A DNA stretch of 64,000 bases from RH-AL1 sp965198495 (lineage in GTDB: Bacteria; Pseudomonadota; Alphaproteobacteria; Rhizobiales; Beijerinckiaceae), in contig CBDAPL010000001.1 in assembly GCA_965198495.1 (NCBI GenBank), positions 1,054,001 to 1,118,000 of the forward strand. Direction: 5' to 3'. Positions within the stretch are counted from its first letter, which is position 1, and every line of letters starts with the position of its first letter. Of this stretch, positions 8,493 through 16,319 are shown in pieces. Made by a program: the position numbers and the translations under genes. The notes under the pieces are model-generated. The model did no database searches, was not told the DNA's origin, and was given only the letters and a program-made list of their open reading frames with translations.

Positions 8493-9848
8493 TTGACGTC
8501 TCCTTCGCCACCAACCGACCCCGCGCGATCGCGTCCGCTGACCGCGGAGGGCGGCACCCCACTGCTCGGCCGCCTGAGGCCGCCGGGCGACAAGTCGATT
8601 TCGCACCGCTCGATGATCTTCGGCCTGCTCAGCGTCGGCGCGACGCGCATTCAGGGGCTGCTCGAAGGCGAAGACGTGCTGCGGACCGCGCAGGCGTGCC
8701 GCGCGCTCGGCGCGACCGTCGCGCGCGCCGGTGACGCCTGGATTGTCCACGGCGTTGGCGTCGGCTCGCTGCTGGCGCCCCGCGACACGCTCGATTTCGG
8801 CAATGCCGGAACCGGATCGCGGCTGATGCTCGGTGTCGTCGGAGGCCATCCGCTCACCGCGCGCTTCGATGGCGACGCGTCGCTGCGCAAGCGACCGATG
8901 CGCCGCATCCTCGATCCCTTGGTCCTGATGGGCGTCTCGGTCCTCGAGCAGGCCGAGGGCGGCCGTTGTCCGATCGTCATCCAGGGAACGGCGGAGCCGA
9001 CGCCGATCGAATACCGCACGCCGGTCGCATCGGCGCAGATCAAGTCGGCGATCTTGCTGGCCGGCCTGAATTCGCCCGGCCGCACGACCGTCATCGAGAC
9101 GGAGGCAAGCCGCGACCATACCGAGAAGATGCTCGCCTTCCTCGGCGCCGACATCAGCGTCGAGCCATTCGGCGCGCATGGTCGCAAGATTTCGCTGCGG
9201 GGCCGGCCTGAATTGCAGCCGAAGCCGATCGTCGTGCCGGCCGATCCCTCCTCGGCCGCCTTTGCCATCGTCGCGGCCCTCATCGTGCCAGGTTCCGATG
9301 TGGTGGTCGAGGGCGTGATGATGAATCCGCTGCGCATCGGCCTCATCACCACGCTCCGCGAGATGGGCGCCGAAATCGAGGTCTTGGAGCGCGGCTTGGA
9401 CGGGGGCGAGGACGTGGCCGACCTGCGCGTGAGGGCCTCGTCGCTGAGAGGCGTGGACGTGCCGGCCGCCCGCGCGCCTTCGATGATCGATGAATATCCT
9501 ATCCTCGCCGTCGCCGCCTCGTTCGCCGACGGCCGGACGCGGATGAACGGCCTGCAAGAGCTCAGGGTCAAGGAATCCGACCGCCTCCAGGCCGTCGCCG
9601 ACGGGCTCGCCGAGGCGGGTATAGCCCACGCGATAGAGGGCGACGATCTCGTCGTCGAAGGCGGCGCCGGCGATGTCTCGGGCGGCGGCTTCATCGCGAC
9701 GCATCTCGATCATCGCATCGCGATGAGTTTTCTTTGTCTTGGGCTCGCCTCGCGCAAGCCGATGACGATCGACGACGAGACGATGATCGCCACGAGCTAT
9801 CCCTCGTTTCGTCGAGACATGACACGGCTCGGAGCACGCTTCCGGTGA
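8493..9848 (+). CDS. aroA: 3-phosphoshikimate 1-carboxyvinyltransferase (class II EPSP synthase)
   Basis: The enzyme condenses shikimate-3-phosphate with PEP in aromatic amino-acid synthesis (cytoplasm). Its 451 aa begin at a TTG codon, the only start placed before the conserved PGDKSISHR (residues 31-39). Other family marks are TRDH-like RDHTEKMLAFLGAD, the active-site region RAPSMIDEYPILAVAA, RVKESDRL and THLDHRIAMSF. Overall wording is of the class II type found in Agrobacterium CP4 rather than the E. coli class I type. The loop that carries Ala in CP4 reads GNAGTGSRL here (Gly106). It leads an aroA-cmk pair, with 19 bp between stop and next start. Confidence 0.96.
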   Translation: MTSPSPPTDPARSRPLTAEGGTPLLGRLRPPGDKSISHRSMIFGLLSVGATRIQGLLEGEDVLRTAQACRALGATVARAGDAWIVHGVGVGSLLAPRDTLDFGNAGTGSRLMLGVVGGHPLTARFDGDASLRKRPMRRILDPLVLMGVSVLEQAEGGRCPIVIQGTAEPTPIEYRTPVASAQIKSAILLAGLNSPGRTTVIETEASRDHTEKMLAFLGADISVEPFGAHGRKISLRGRPELQPKPIVVPADPSSAAFAIVAALIVPGSDVVVEGVMMNPLRIGLITTLREMGAEIEVLERGLDGGEDVADLRVRASSLRGVDVPAARAPSMIDEYPILAVAASFADGRTRMNGLQELRVKESDRLQAVADGLAEAGIAHAIEGDDLVVEGGAGDVSGGGFIATHLDHRIAMSFLCLGLASRKPMTIDDETMIATSYPSFRRDMTRLGARFR

Positions 9849-9867
9849 CCGGCCGATCGGGCACCCC

Positions 9868-10530
9868 ATGATCATCGCCATCGATGGGCCCGCCGCCTCG
9901 GGCAAGGGTACTCTGGCCAAGCGCCTCGCTCGCGAGTTCGGCCTGCCGCATCTCGACACCGGTCTGCTGTATCGCGCGACGGCCGCCATCGTGCTTGGCG
10001 GCGGCCACGATATTTCCGACGAGGCGGCGGCGGTCCGCGCGGCCACGCGGCTCGACCCGCGCACGCTCGACGAGGCCGGCCTTCGCGGCAGCGAAATGGG
10101 CGAGGCCGCCTCCCTCGTCGCGTCATGGCCGGCGGTACGTGCGGCCCTCATCGAGACGCAGCGGGCCTTCGCGCGCCAGCCTTCGGGCGCCGTGCTCGAC
10201 GGGCGTGACATCGGCACGGTGATCTGCCCCGAGGCGGAGGCCAAGATCTTCGTCGTCGCCTCGGCGGAGGCGCGTGCGCAGCGCCGCCTGCGCGAGTTCG
10301 AGGCGAGAGGCGAGGCCGTCGAGGCCGCCGGCGTGCTCGCCGACATACGCCGGCGCGACGCGCGCGACTCCGGCCGCGCCTCGGCGCCGCTCAGGCCGGC
10401 GCCGGACGCGGAAGTCCTCGACACCACCGCCCTCGACGTCGAGGGCGCCTACGCGGCGGCGCGCGCGATCGTGACCCGCAAGCTCGCCAGCCGCGACGCC
10501 ACGTGGAAGAGCGGGACGCGGCGCGGATGA
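9868..10530 (+). CDS. cmk: Cytidylate kinase
   Basis: It phosphorylates CMP and dCMP to the diphosphates. Its 220 aa are of family size. The N-terminus IAIDGPAASGKGTLAKRLA is the P-loop; LDTGLLYRA binds the nucleotide monophosphate; LDGRDIGTVICPEA is the conserved CMP-kinase signature; and the lid region is RRLREFEARG with IRRRDARDSGR. It follows aroA closely and its stop overlaps the start of the potassium channel gene (ATGA). In many proteobacteria rpsA is the next gene; here rpsA is 7.5 kb further on. Confidence 0.96.
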   Translation: MIIAIDGPAASGKGTLAKRLAREFGLPHLDTGLLYRATAAIVLGGGHDISDEAAAVRAATRLDPRTLDEAGLRGSEMGEAASLVASWPAVRAALIETQRAFARQPSGAVLDGRDIGTVICPEAEAKIFVVASAEARAQRRLREFEARGEAVEAAGVLADIRRRDARDSGRASAPLRPAPDAEVLDTTALDVEGAYAAARAIVTRKLASRDATWKSGTRRG

Positions 10531-11453
10531 CGCGGTCGAGCGATCCCGGAACGCGGCAGCGGAGCCCGCGTCCCGTCCGATACTCGATCGGTCAGCAGGA
10601 GTTCGAGAAGAAAGGGTTGTCGGCCTTCGACCCGCGCGACCCCTACCATCTGGCGGTCTCGCTCAGCTGGAAGAAGTTCGCGCTGGTCTTCATCGCGGCG
10701 GAAGCGACGATCAACGCCTTCTTCGCTTCGCTCTACACTCTGCAGCCGGGCTCCATCGCCAACCAGCCCGTGCCGGGTTTCGTCAGCGCCTTCTTCTTCT
10801 CGCTGGAGACGCTGGCGACGGTCGGCTACGGCGAGATGTACCCCGGCACGCGCTACGGCCACATCGTTTCCAGCGTCGAGATCCTGACCGGCACCGTTTT
10901 CACCGCCATCATGACCGGCCTGCTCTTCATCCGCTTCTCCAAGCCGCGGGCGCGGGTGCTCTATGCCGAACATCCGGTCGTGACGCTGAACAACGGCAAG
11001 CCGACGCTGATGCTGCGCATCGGCAACGCCCGTCTGAACGTGCTGCACAACGTCACGATCAGCCTCCATACTCTGGTGCGGACAACCTCGGCGGAAGGGC
11101 AGCGCCAAGCCATCATCGTCGAGCTGCCGTTGCTGCGCTCCAAGGTGCCGATCTTCGCCATCCTGTACACGATGATGCACGTGATCGACGAGACGAGCCC
11201 CTTGTTCGGCCTCAACAAGGACAGCGAGGAGTTCCAGTCGATGCGCCTCTTTGTGACGATTTCCGCCAAGGATCCTTCCGTGGGTCAGGAGGTGTCCGAT
11301 CTCCATACGATGGCGGGCACCGACATTCGCTTCGGCATGCGCTACGTCGATGCCGTAACGGCGGTCGGCAGCAACAAGGTGGTGGCGGACTACGCGCTGC
11401 TGAGCGCGATCGAACCGGAGACCGGTGTCACGGTTGGACAAAACGAGGTCTAG
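10527..11453 (+). CDS. Inward-rectifier potassium channel, KirBac type
   Basis: This 308-aa channel protein resembles KirBac1.1 throughout. It has an N-terminal slide-helix region with DPYHLAVSLSWKKF (residues 38-51), TM1 about 50-70, a pore helix, the selectivity filter TVGYGEM at 98-104 and TM2 about 111-137. A cytoplasmic beta-sandwich follows, containing GKPTLMLRIGNARL and the stretch TMMHVIDETSPLFG, counterpart of the KirBac TVMHPID segment. Such tetramers pass K+ across the inner membrane and are gated by lipids or ligands; their physiological role in bacteria is poorly known. The ATG at 10527 overlaps the cmk stop; a GTG at 10503 is possible but less likely. It heads a plus-strand run of envelope genes. 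Confidence 0.92.
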   Translation: MTRSSDPGTRQRSPRPVRYSIGQQEFEKKGLSAFDPRDPYHLAVSLSWKKFALVFIAAEATINAFFASLYTLQPGSIANQPVPGFVSAFFFSLETLATVGYGEMYPGTRYGHIVSSVEILTGTVFTAIMTGLLFIRFSKPRARVLYAEHPVVTLNNGKPTLMLRIGNARLNVLHNVTISLHTLVRTTSAEGQRQAIIVELPLLRSKVPIFAILYTMMHVIDETSPLFGLNKDSEEFQSMRLFVTISAKDPSVGQEVSDLHTMAGTDIRFGMRYVDAVTAVGSNKVVADYALLSAIEPETGVTVGQNEV

Positions 11454-11485
11454 ATCGCACGATCGACGTCACCCGAGGAGACTTC

Positions 11486-11962
11486 ATGAATCGCCGATCC
11501 TTCAATCGCATCGGGCTTGGCCTGCTTGCCGGCTTTGGCACGTTGTTCGCGACGTCGGCGAAGGCGGCGAACGAGGGCAAGAAGGATCACAAGGTGGTCG
11601 TGCAGGTAAGTTCGGGCGATCGGCAGACGCAGCAGCTCGCGCTCGGCAACGCGGCGAACTATGCCGCCTATTACAAAGCCAAGGGCGAACCGTTCCAGAT
11701 CGAGATCGTCGCCTTCGGGCCCGGCTATCAGATGGTGCGCGGCGACATGTCGATGATGAAGGGCGAGGTTGCCAATCTTCGGCAATCGCTCGGCGCGGCG
11801 CTGGTGATTTCCGGCTGCCAGAACACGCGGCGCGGCATCGCCGAAAGCGAGGGCAAGAAACCCGAAGATGTGCCGCAGCTTCCGGGTGTTGTGGACACGC
11901 CGAGCGGTATCGTTCGCATCGCCGAATTGCAGCAACAGGGATGGAGCTACGTCAGGCCATGA
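11486..11962 (+). CDS. DsrE-like protein with Tat-type export signal
   Basis: The 158-aa product starts with RRSFNRIGLGLLAGFG, a twin-arginine-like signal, with probable cleavage after AKA (residues 24-26). The mature part reads as a DsrE/DUF1791 sulfur-relay fold: KVVVQVSSGD, ALGNAANYAAYY, IEIVAFGPGYQM, VISGCQNTRRG and a C-terminal VRIAELQQQGWSYVRP. One cysteine (ISGCQNT) lies at the position where DsrE-like proteins carry their reactive Cys. A GAGGAG ribosome-binding site lies 6 nt before the ATG. It follows the potassium channel by 32 bp and overlaps the next gene by 4 bp, so it belongs to the same transcript. Most DsrE proteins are cytoplasmic; exported versions have no settled function. 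Confidence 0.8.
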   Translation: MNRRSFNRIGLGLLAGFGTLFATSAKAANEGKKDHKVVVQVSSGDRQTQQLALGNAANYAAYYKAKGEPFQIEIVAFGPGYQMVRGDMSMMKGEVANLRQSLGAALVISGCQNTRRGIAESEGKKPEDVPQLPGVVDTPSGIVRIAELQQQGWSYVRP

Positions 11963-12441
11963 TCAGCATCGCGCGCGTCGTAGTCCTCGGGCTTGGAGCG
12001 TCCGTTGTCGGCTCGATCTTGACGGTTCCGGCGTTCGCGCAGGATCTGTCTTCCGGCTGGAAGATCGCGCCAGTCGAGGCGCCGCTCGGAGAGGCGCGCT
12101 CCTGCGCCGCGACCAAGATGACCGGCACCACCAAGGGCATCGGCTTCACGCGCATGTCGAGCGGGCTGGAGACGCTGACCGTGGCGGTGGAGGGCTGGGC
12201 CTATCCGCTCGGCGCGCAGCTCTCCGAAACGGTGAAGATCGGCGACAAGGCTCCGATGGCGCTCGCCGCCTTCGGGCAGAATGACGCCACCTTGGCGAAG
12301 GGCTCGTTCTCGACGAACAAGGTGCTGCGCGCCGCGACATCGCTCGAGATCGGCATCGGCGACAAGCGCGAGGTGTTCGATATCGGCGGCCTGGACGCGG
12401 CTTTGGACGCGCTCAAGGCCTGCGTCGCCGACCGCGCCTGA
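11959..12441 (+). CDS. Exported protein of unknown function
   Basis: A 160-aa protein with a Sec signal peptide (VVLGLGASVVGSILTVPAFA, cleavage after AFA) and a mature domain of about 130 residues with two cysteines: one early (RSCAATK), one near the end (ALDALKACVAD). The pattern of a beta-rich domain closed by ALDALKAC resembles a broad class of periplasmic alphaproteobacterial proteins, and the cysteines may form a disulfide. I do not recognise a defined family. The ATG overlaps the DsrE-like stop (ATGA), so the two are translationally coupled. The frame is open further upstream, but that part is only a shadow of the preceding gene. Confidence 0.75.
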   Translation: MISIARVVVLGLGASVVGSILTVPAFAQDLSSGWKIAPVEAPLGEARSCAATKMTGTTKGIGFTRMSSGLETLTVAVEGWAYPLGAQLSETVKIGDKAPMALAAFGQNDATLAKGSFSTNKVLRAATSLEIGIGDKREVFDIGGLDAALDALKACVADRA

Positions 12442-12615
12442 GCCCGCCGGCGCGGCGTTCGCCGTCGCCGTTGACCAGGCCGCCTGCGTCCGCCGTCGCC
12501 GTGCTGTCGGCGAGGACGGCGAACACCGAGCCGATTAATCGAGCCCGTTTGCGGCCTTCAGGAACTTAGCTGGCGGTATCCGCATTACTCCTTCGCTCAC
12601 TGAGGGGTAAGCACC

Positions 12616-13218
12616 ATGGTCGGTTTCAAGCTCGGCACCACGCTCGCGACGGTCGGCATGGCCTTCGCGCTCACGCAGGCACCGGCCCGCGCCGCCTCGC
12701 CGATGACCGAGGCCTTCCTTGCCAACGTCGCCGCGAACCTGGCGATCCTCAGCACGTCGAGCCGCCTGGCGGACGATCACTCGCGCACCGCCGATGTCGT
12801 GGCCTACGCCGGCAGCGAGACGGTGGAAGCGGTCAATGCCGCGACCGCGCTCGCCGATGCGACACCTTCTGACCATATGGTGGTCTCGGCGGATGCCGGC
12901 GCGATGCTCACGGGCCGCTCCGTCGCCGTCGTCGGTATGACCGGGGCGCCGGCGCACGTCGCCGCACCGCAAGAGCCGTCGGTGCTCGAGGCCGCCAACG
13001 GCCGCCTTCCCGCCGTTGGCAATCTCGCCGCCCTCAAGCGCTTGCACGGCCGCGCCTTCGACAAGCTGTTCTTCGTCACGCAGCTCGACGCGCTGAGCCA
13101 GATCGAGAGCGACTATCGCACCTACATCAGCCAGGGCGACGACCCCGCGATCGCCCAACTTGCCCATCAGCAGCTGCCGGCCCTCATGAAGCGCCTGGAA
13201 GCGCTCACCAAGATCTAG
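12616..13218 (+). CDS. Exported DUF4142-like (ferritin-like) protein
   Basis: A 200-aa product with a Sec signal (GMAFALTQAPARA, cleavage near 27). The C-terminal part matches the second half of DUF4142 proteins: LKRLHGRAFDKLFFVTQLDALSQ, then ESDYRTYISQGDDPAI and LAHQQLPALMKRLEAL. The first half (residues 30-60) has the usual helical start, but an Ala/Val-rich stretch of about 70 residues (about 65-135) with strand-like VAVVGMTG replaces the expected second helix. Metal-binding residues are therefore doubtful. It is 174 bp downstream of the preceding exported protein and is followed by a strong terminator, so it ends the plus-strand cluster, perhaps from its own promoter. Confidence 0.72.
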   Translation: MVGFKLGTTLATVGMAFALTQAPARAASPMTEAFLANVAANLAILSTSSRLADDHSRTADVVAYAGSETVEAVNAATALADATPSDHMVVSADAGAMLTGRSVAVVGMTGAPAHVAAPQEPSVLEAANGRLPAVGNLAALKRLHGRAFDKLFFVTQLDALSQIESDYRTYISQGDDPAIAQLAHQQLPALMKRLEALTKI

Positions 13219-13265
13219 TGAGAGCTAGCTCTACTTAGCGGCGCTCAACCAAATTTAGACTTACG

Positions 13266-13289
13266 AAAAAGGGCTTACCGGCCCTTTTT
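13266..13289 (+). terminator. Intrinsic terminator after the DUF4142-like gene
   Basis: AAAAAGGGC, loop TTACCG, GCCCTTTTT followed by further T residues: a 9-bp stem with a 9-T run, 48 bp after the stop codon. The A-run on the other side could also serve transcripts arriving from the minus strand. Confidence 0.9.
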
Positions 13290-13466
13290 TTTTGCGCGCG
13301 AAAGCTAAAGCCAGGATAGGCGCCGTGCGAGTTCCGGTGGCCCGTCAAGCGCAGCCTCATTTCAATATCATTGGTATGTCCTGCTTTGACCTTCCTGGTA
13401 ATGCCGCTGGTCACATCCCGTCTGGGTCAGCCGAGCATACCGAGACACGCAGACGGGCGCCGCCTG

Positions 13467-15290
13467 TCAATCCTTCAACCCCAACGCCCTCTCCCAATAT
13501 GCCCGCGTGCGCACCGGCGCTTCGATCGCGCGGTAGCGGTCTTGCAGGGCGGGCAGGGCGCGGCGGAGGCGGCGGATGTGGGCGAGGCGGCTGCGGCCGG
13601 CGAGCAGCTGGTCGCGGTCGAGCGTGAACATCGCCAGCGCGGTCGCCTCGCCGTACATGGCGCGGCCGGCGCCGCCCAGACCCTTGCGGTCGAACTCCCA
13701 GGGGATCCGCGCGTAGCGTACCGCCGTCGCACGACGTGACAGAAACGCGGAGAAATGACCCGACAGCGGGAGCCTTGACCAACGCCGGCTCAGCCCATGC
13801 CAGAGCTGCCGGCTCACGCGGGCGAAGTCGTCTTCGGTGGGCTCGCGGCGGACCTGCGCGCGATAGGCGCCGAGCTTGGCGAGCGGAGCGGGATTGTCCG
13901 TGAACATCTCGGGGCCGGCCATCGCGTCCTCGACGCCGTCCAGGATCGCGCTCATCGTGACGTAGTCGAAGCGATAGGCGCATTTCTCGGCGGTGATCAA
14001 GCAATTGCGGAACGCGTCCCGCGCCGCCTTGCGGTTGCCGTGCATCAGGGCGAGCGCCAGCCAGGCGCGGAAGGCGAGGTATTCCACCGAGGGGCCGACC
14101 TTCGTGTTGAAGCTGTCGCACCAGGTCGCGACGCCGTTCAGCGTGACGATCTTGAAATTGTTGGCGATGCTGAAGTCGACGTCGTCGCCGCGCACGAAGA
14201 AGGGAAACGGCATCGCCGTGACGGCGTCGAGCGCGAAGGCGAAGAACCACCAGGCGCCGTAGTCGATAGGCTTGTCGCACTCGTTAACGCAGAGTTTGTG
14301 CAAAACGGACAGGTCCGCACAGGGCTTGTTCCCCGCGAAAGTCGGCCCGCCGCGACCAACCCTATCGAGCTTCGCGCCCTTCTCGTATTGCATGCAGGGG
14401 CGATGCGACAGAAGCATCGACCCGGCGACCGCGGAGCGCCCGTCCTCGATGTAGGCGAGCAGCGCGATGGTGCGCCACACGCTCTCCGGCTCGCAGGCGG
14501 CATCGTCGTCCATGAAGAGCGCATGCGTGAAGCGGCCGGCGTCCATTGCCTCCATCAGCCCGCGCGAGAAGCCGCCCGCGCCGCCGAGGTTGGCGTTGTG
14601 GATCACGCGGACGCCCGGCGATGGGAATGGCGCGAGCCTGCTCTCGTTGTCGACGACGAGGAGCTCGACCGAGCCGAGCGGTGCGTGCGCGCAGACGTGG
14701 TCGGCGAAGCTCGTCATGGCCTCGCCGATCGCCGCCGCGCGGCCGAAGGTCGTGATGATCGCCGCGAGAGCGACCGGGCGACGCGGCTTCCGCAGGGTGA
14801 TCCAGGATGCCGCCGTGAGGCGCGCGGGCGCCGCGCCGGCGATCATCGTCACGCCGAGGAGCTCGCCGTGCAAGGGTGCGAGAGTGGGCAACGAGATGTC
14901 GGTGCCGCGTTCGTCGAGTGTCACGCTCTGCCTATGGACGACCCAGGCCGCTGTGGTATCGCGGTAGTCGGCGATGACGATCTCGACCGTGCCTTGCCCG
15001 AAGAGGCGCAGGCTGAGGGTGTCGAGGCCGGTCAGCTCGCGCCATTTGCGATGGCTGAACGCGTTGAAGAAGGTCGTGAAGTCGACAGTCTTGCCGGCGT
15101 CGATCCGCAGGCCGTCCGCCTCCGCGAGACGGATCGGCCCGGGCGTCGACCGCACGTAGAGCCCGAGCTTGTAGGCGCGCGACACGTCCGGAAGAACGAA
15201 CGACTGCAGGACGAAGGTTTGATTTCGCTCGGTCTCGGACGCGCTCAGCCCGGTCTCGCGCGGCGCCAGCGTCGCCTCCAATCCGCTCAT
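13467..15290 (-). CDS. GlfT2-like galactofuranosyltransferase
   Basis: A 607-aa glycosyltransferase with the layout of mycobacterial GlfT2: an N-terminal beta-sandwich (about 1-140), a GT-A domain (about 170-400) and a C-terminal helical part. The GT-A part has AAIITTFGRAAAIG, LLVVDNESRL, the loop HNANLGGAGGFSRG, the metal-binding FMDDDA and, further on, VRGDDVDFSIANN. GlfT2 enzymes transfer galactofuranose from UDP-Galf to a lipid-linked acceptor at the inner membrane. The start is the ATG overlapping the stop of the upstream GT2 gene (ATGA); a longer frame to 15371 is only overlap. Together with glf it makes a complete small galactofuranose operon. The acceptor glycan is unknown. Confidence 0.87.
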   Translation of the reverse strand: MSGLEATLAPRETGLSASETERNQTFVLQSFVLPDVSRAYKLGLYVRSTPGPIRLAEADGLRIDAGKTVDFTTFFNAFSHRKWRELTGLDTLSLRLFGQGTVEIVIADYRDTTAAWVVHRQSVTLDERGTDISLPTLAPLHGELLGVTMIAGAAPARLTAASWITLRKPRRPVALAAIITTFGRAAAIGEAMTSFADHVCAHAPLGSVELLVVDNESRLAPFPSPGVRVIHNANLGGAGGFSRGLMEAMDAGRFTHALFMDDDAACEPESVWRTIALLAYIEDGRSAVAGSMLLSHRPCMQYEKGAKLDRVGRGGPTFAGNKPCADLSVLHKLCVNECDKPIDYGAWWFFAFALDAVTAMPFPFFVRGDDVDFSIANNFKIVTLNGVATWCDSFNTKVGPSVEYLAFRAWLALALMHGNRKAARDAFRNCLITAEKCAYRFDYVTMSAILDGVEDAMAGPEMFTDNPAPLAKLGAYRAQVRREPTEDDFARVSRQLWHGLSRRWSRLPLSGHFSAFLSRRATAVRYARIPWEFDRKGLGGAGRAMYGEATALAMFTLDRDQLLAGRSRLAHIRRLRRALPALQDRYRAIEAPVRTRAYWERALGLKD

Positions 15291-16312
15291 CGCGCGCCGC
15301 GCGCGCTTGAGGCGGACCGCGCCAGCAACGTGCGCAGCATGAGGATGCTCGCTTTTGTGTACATGCCACATCCCGTCTTGATCGTTTGATAACGGCTCAA
15401 ATGCGAGCGCCGGCGACCGAGCTGGCGAACGGCCTCGCGGCGGTACTCCGAACGCAGCGCCGGCTCGATCTGGCCGAGCGCCCAGACGTGGCAGTCAAGC
15501 TCGACGCGCACAAGCTGCCGCTCGGCTTCCGGCCCGGCGCTCACGATGTTCCGCTCGTCCAGCCAATCGAAGATCGCGAAGAAGTTGAACAGCCGGCGAT
15601 CGCAAGCCGCCACGTCCTGGCCGAGCCTGTGCTGGCGGTAATTGTAGCAGATTACCGGAAGCAGCACGATGCTCTCGGCACGGCAGCAGCATTCAAACTG
15701 GAAGGCTGTATCGTCGAAGCTGCGGATATGCGCGGGAAACGCGATGCCGTTCTTGCGCAGGAAGTCGCGGCGGTAGAGCCTTCGCCAGATCGTCGGCCGT
15801 GTCGCCGCCAGCTCGATTGGCTCGATCACGATCGCGGGATCCGCCTTGAGAGAGCGGGCTTCCGCGACAGGCAGGACGATTGTGCCGTCGGGATAGACTT
15901 CCTGGTAGCCGCATTGCGCGATGTCGGCGCCGCTGCGGGTGGCTTCGGCATGCAGCCGCTCGAACATGTCCAAGGAGACCCAGTCGTCGCCGTCGACGAA
16001 GCCGACGAACACGCCGCGGGCGAGGGCGAGACCCGCCGTCCGCGCCGATGCGCAGCCGCCGTTCGCCTTGGTCACGACCCGCAAACGGCCAGGTCGCCGT
16101 GCGGCGATGGAACGCGCAATCGCGCCGCTCGCATCCGTCGAGCCATCGTCGAGGACGATGATCTCAAGAGACGGCAGCGTCTGGCCGATCAGCGATTCGA
16201 GGCATTGCTCGAGCTGGGCGGCGACGTTGTAGACCGGCACGATCACGGAGACGTCTGGCGCCCGATCGGTCCGGCCGCCGGCATCGTCCGCCTCGATCTC
16301 TGAACGGGCCAC
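15287..16312 (-). CDS. Family 2 glycosyltransferase of the galactofuranose operon
   Basis: A 341-aa GT2 enzyme, inverting GT-A fold. It shows VSVIVPVYNVAAQLEQCL at the N-terminus, EIIVLDDGSTDASG, the loop KANGGCASARTAGL, the DxD-type FVDGDDWV, and a later SFDDTAFQFE. Its C-terminal about 110 residues are basic and helical. I choose GTG at 16312 because AGGAG lies 5 nt upstream and overlaps the glf stop; an ATG at 16339 would lie inside glf. It sits between glf and the GlfT2-like gene and probably adds another sugar (or the first Galf) of the same glycan. Confidence 0.88.
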   Translation of the reverse strand: MARSEIEADDAGGRTDRAPDVSVIVPVYNVAAQLEQCLESLIGQTLPSLEIIVLDDGSTDASGAIARSIAARRPGRLRVVTKANGGCASARTAGLALARGVFVGFVDGDDWVSLDMFERLHAEATRSGADIAQCGYQEVYPDGTIVLPVAEARSLKADPAIVIEPIELAATRPTIWRRLYRRDFLRKNGIAFPAHIRSFDDTAFQFECCCRAESIVLLPVICYNYRQHRLGQDVAACDRRLFNFFAIFDWLDERNIVSAGPEAERQLVRVELDCHVWALGQIEPALRSEYRREAVRQLGRRRSHLSRYQTIKTGCGMYTKASILMLRTLLARSASSARGAR

Positions 16313-16319
16313 GTCTCTC

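Noticed and set aside
8439..10427. 662-codon minus-strand frame opposite aroA and cmk
   Set aside because: Antisense to two housekeeping enzymes whose motifs are intact; no motif in the frame itself.
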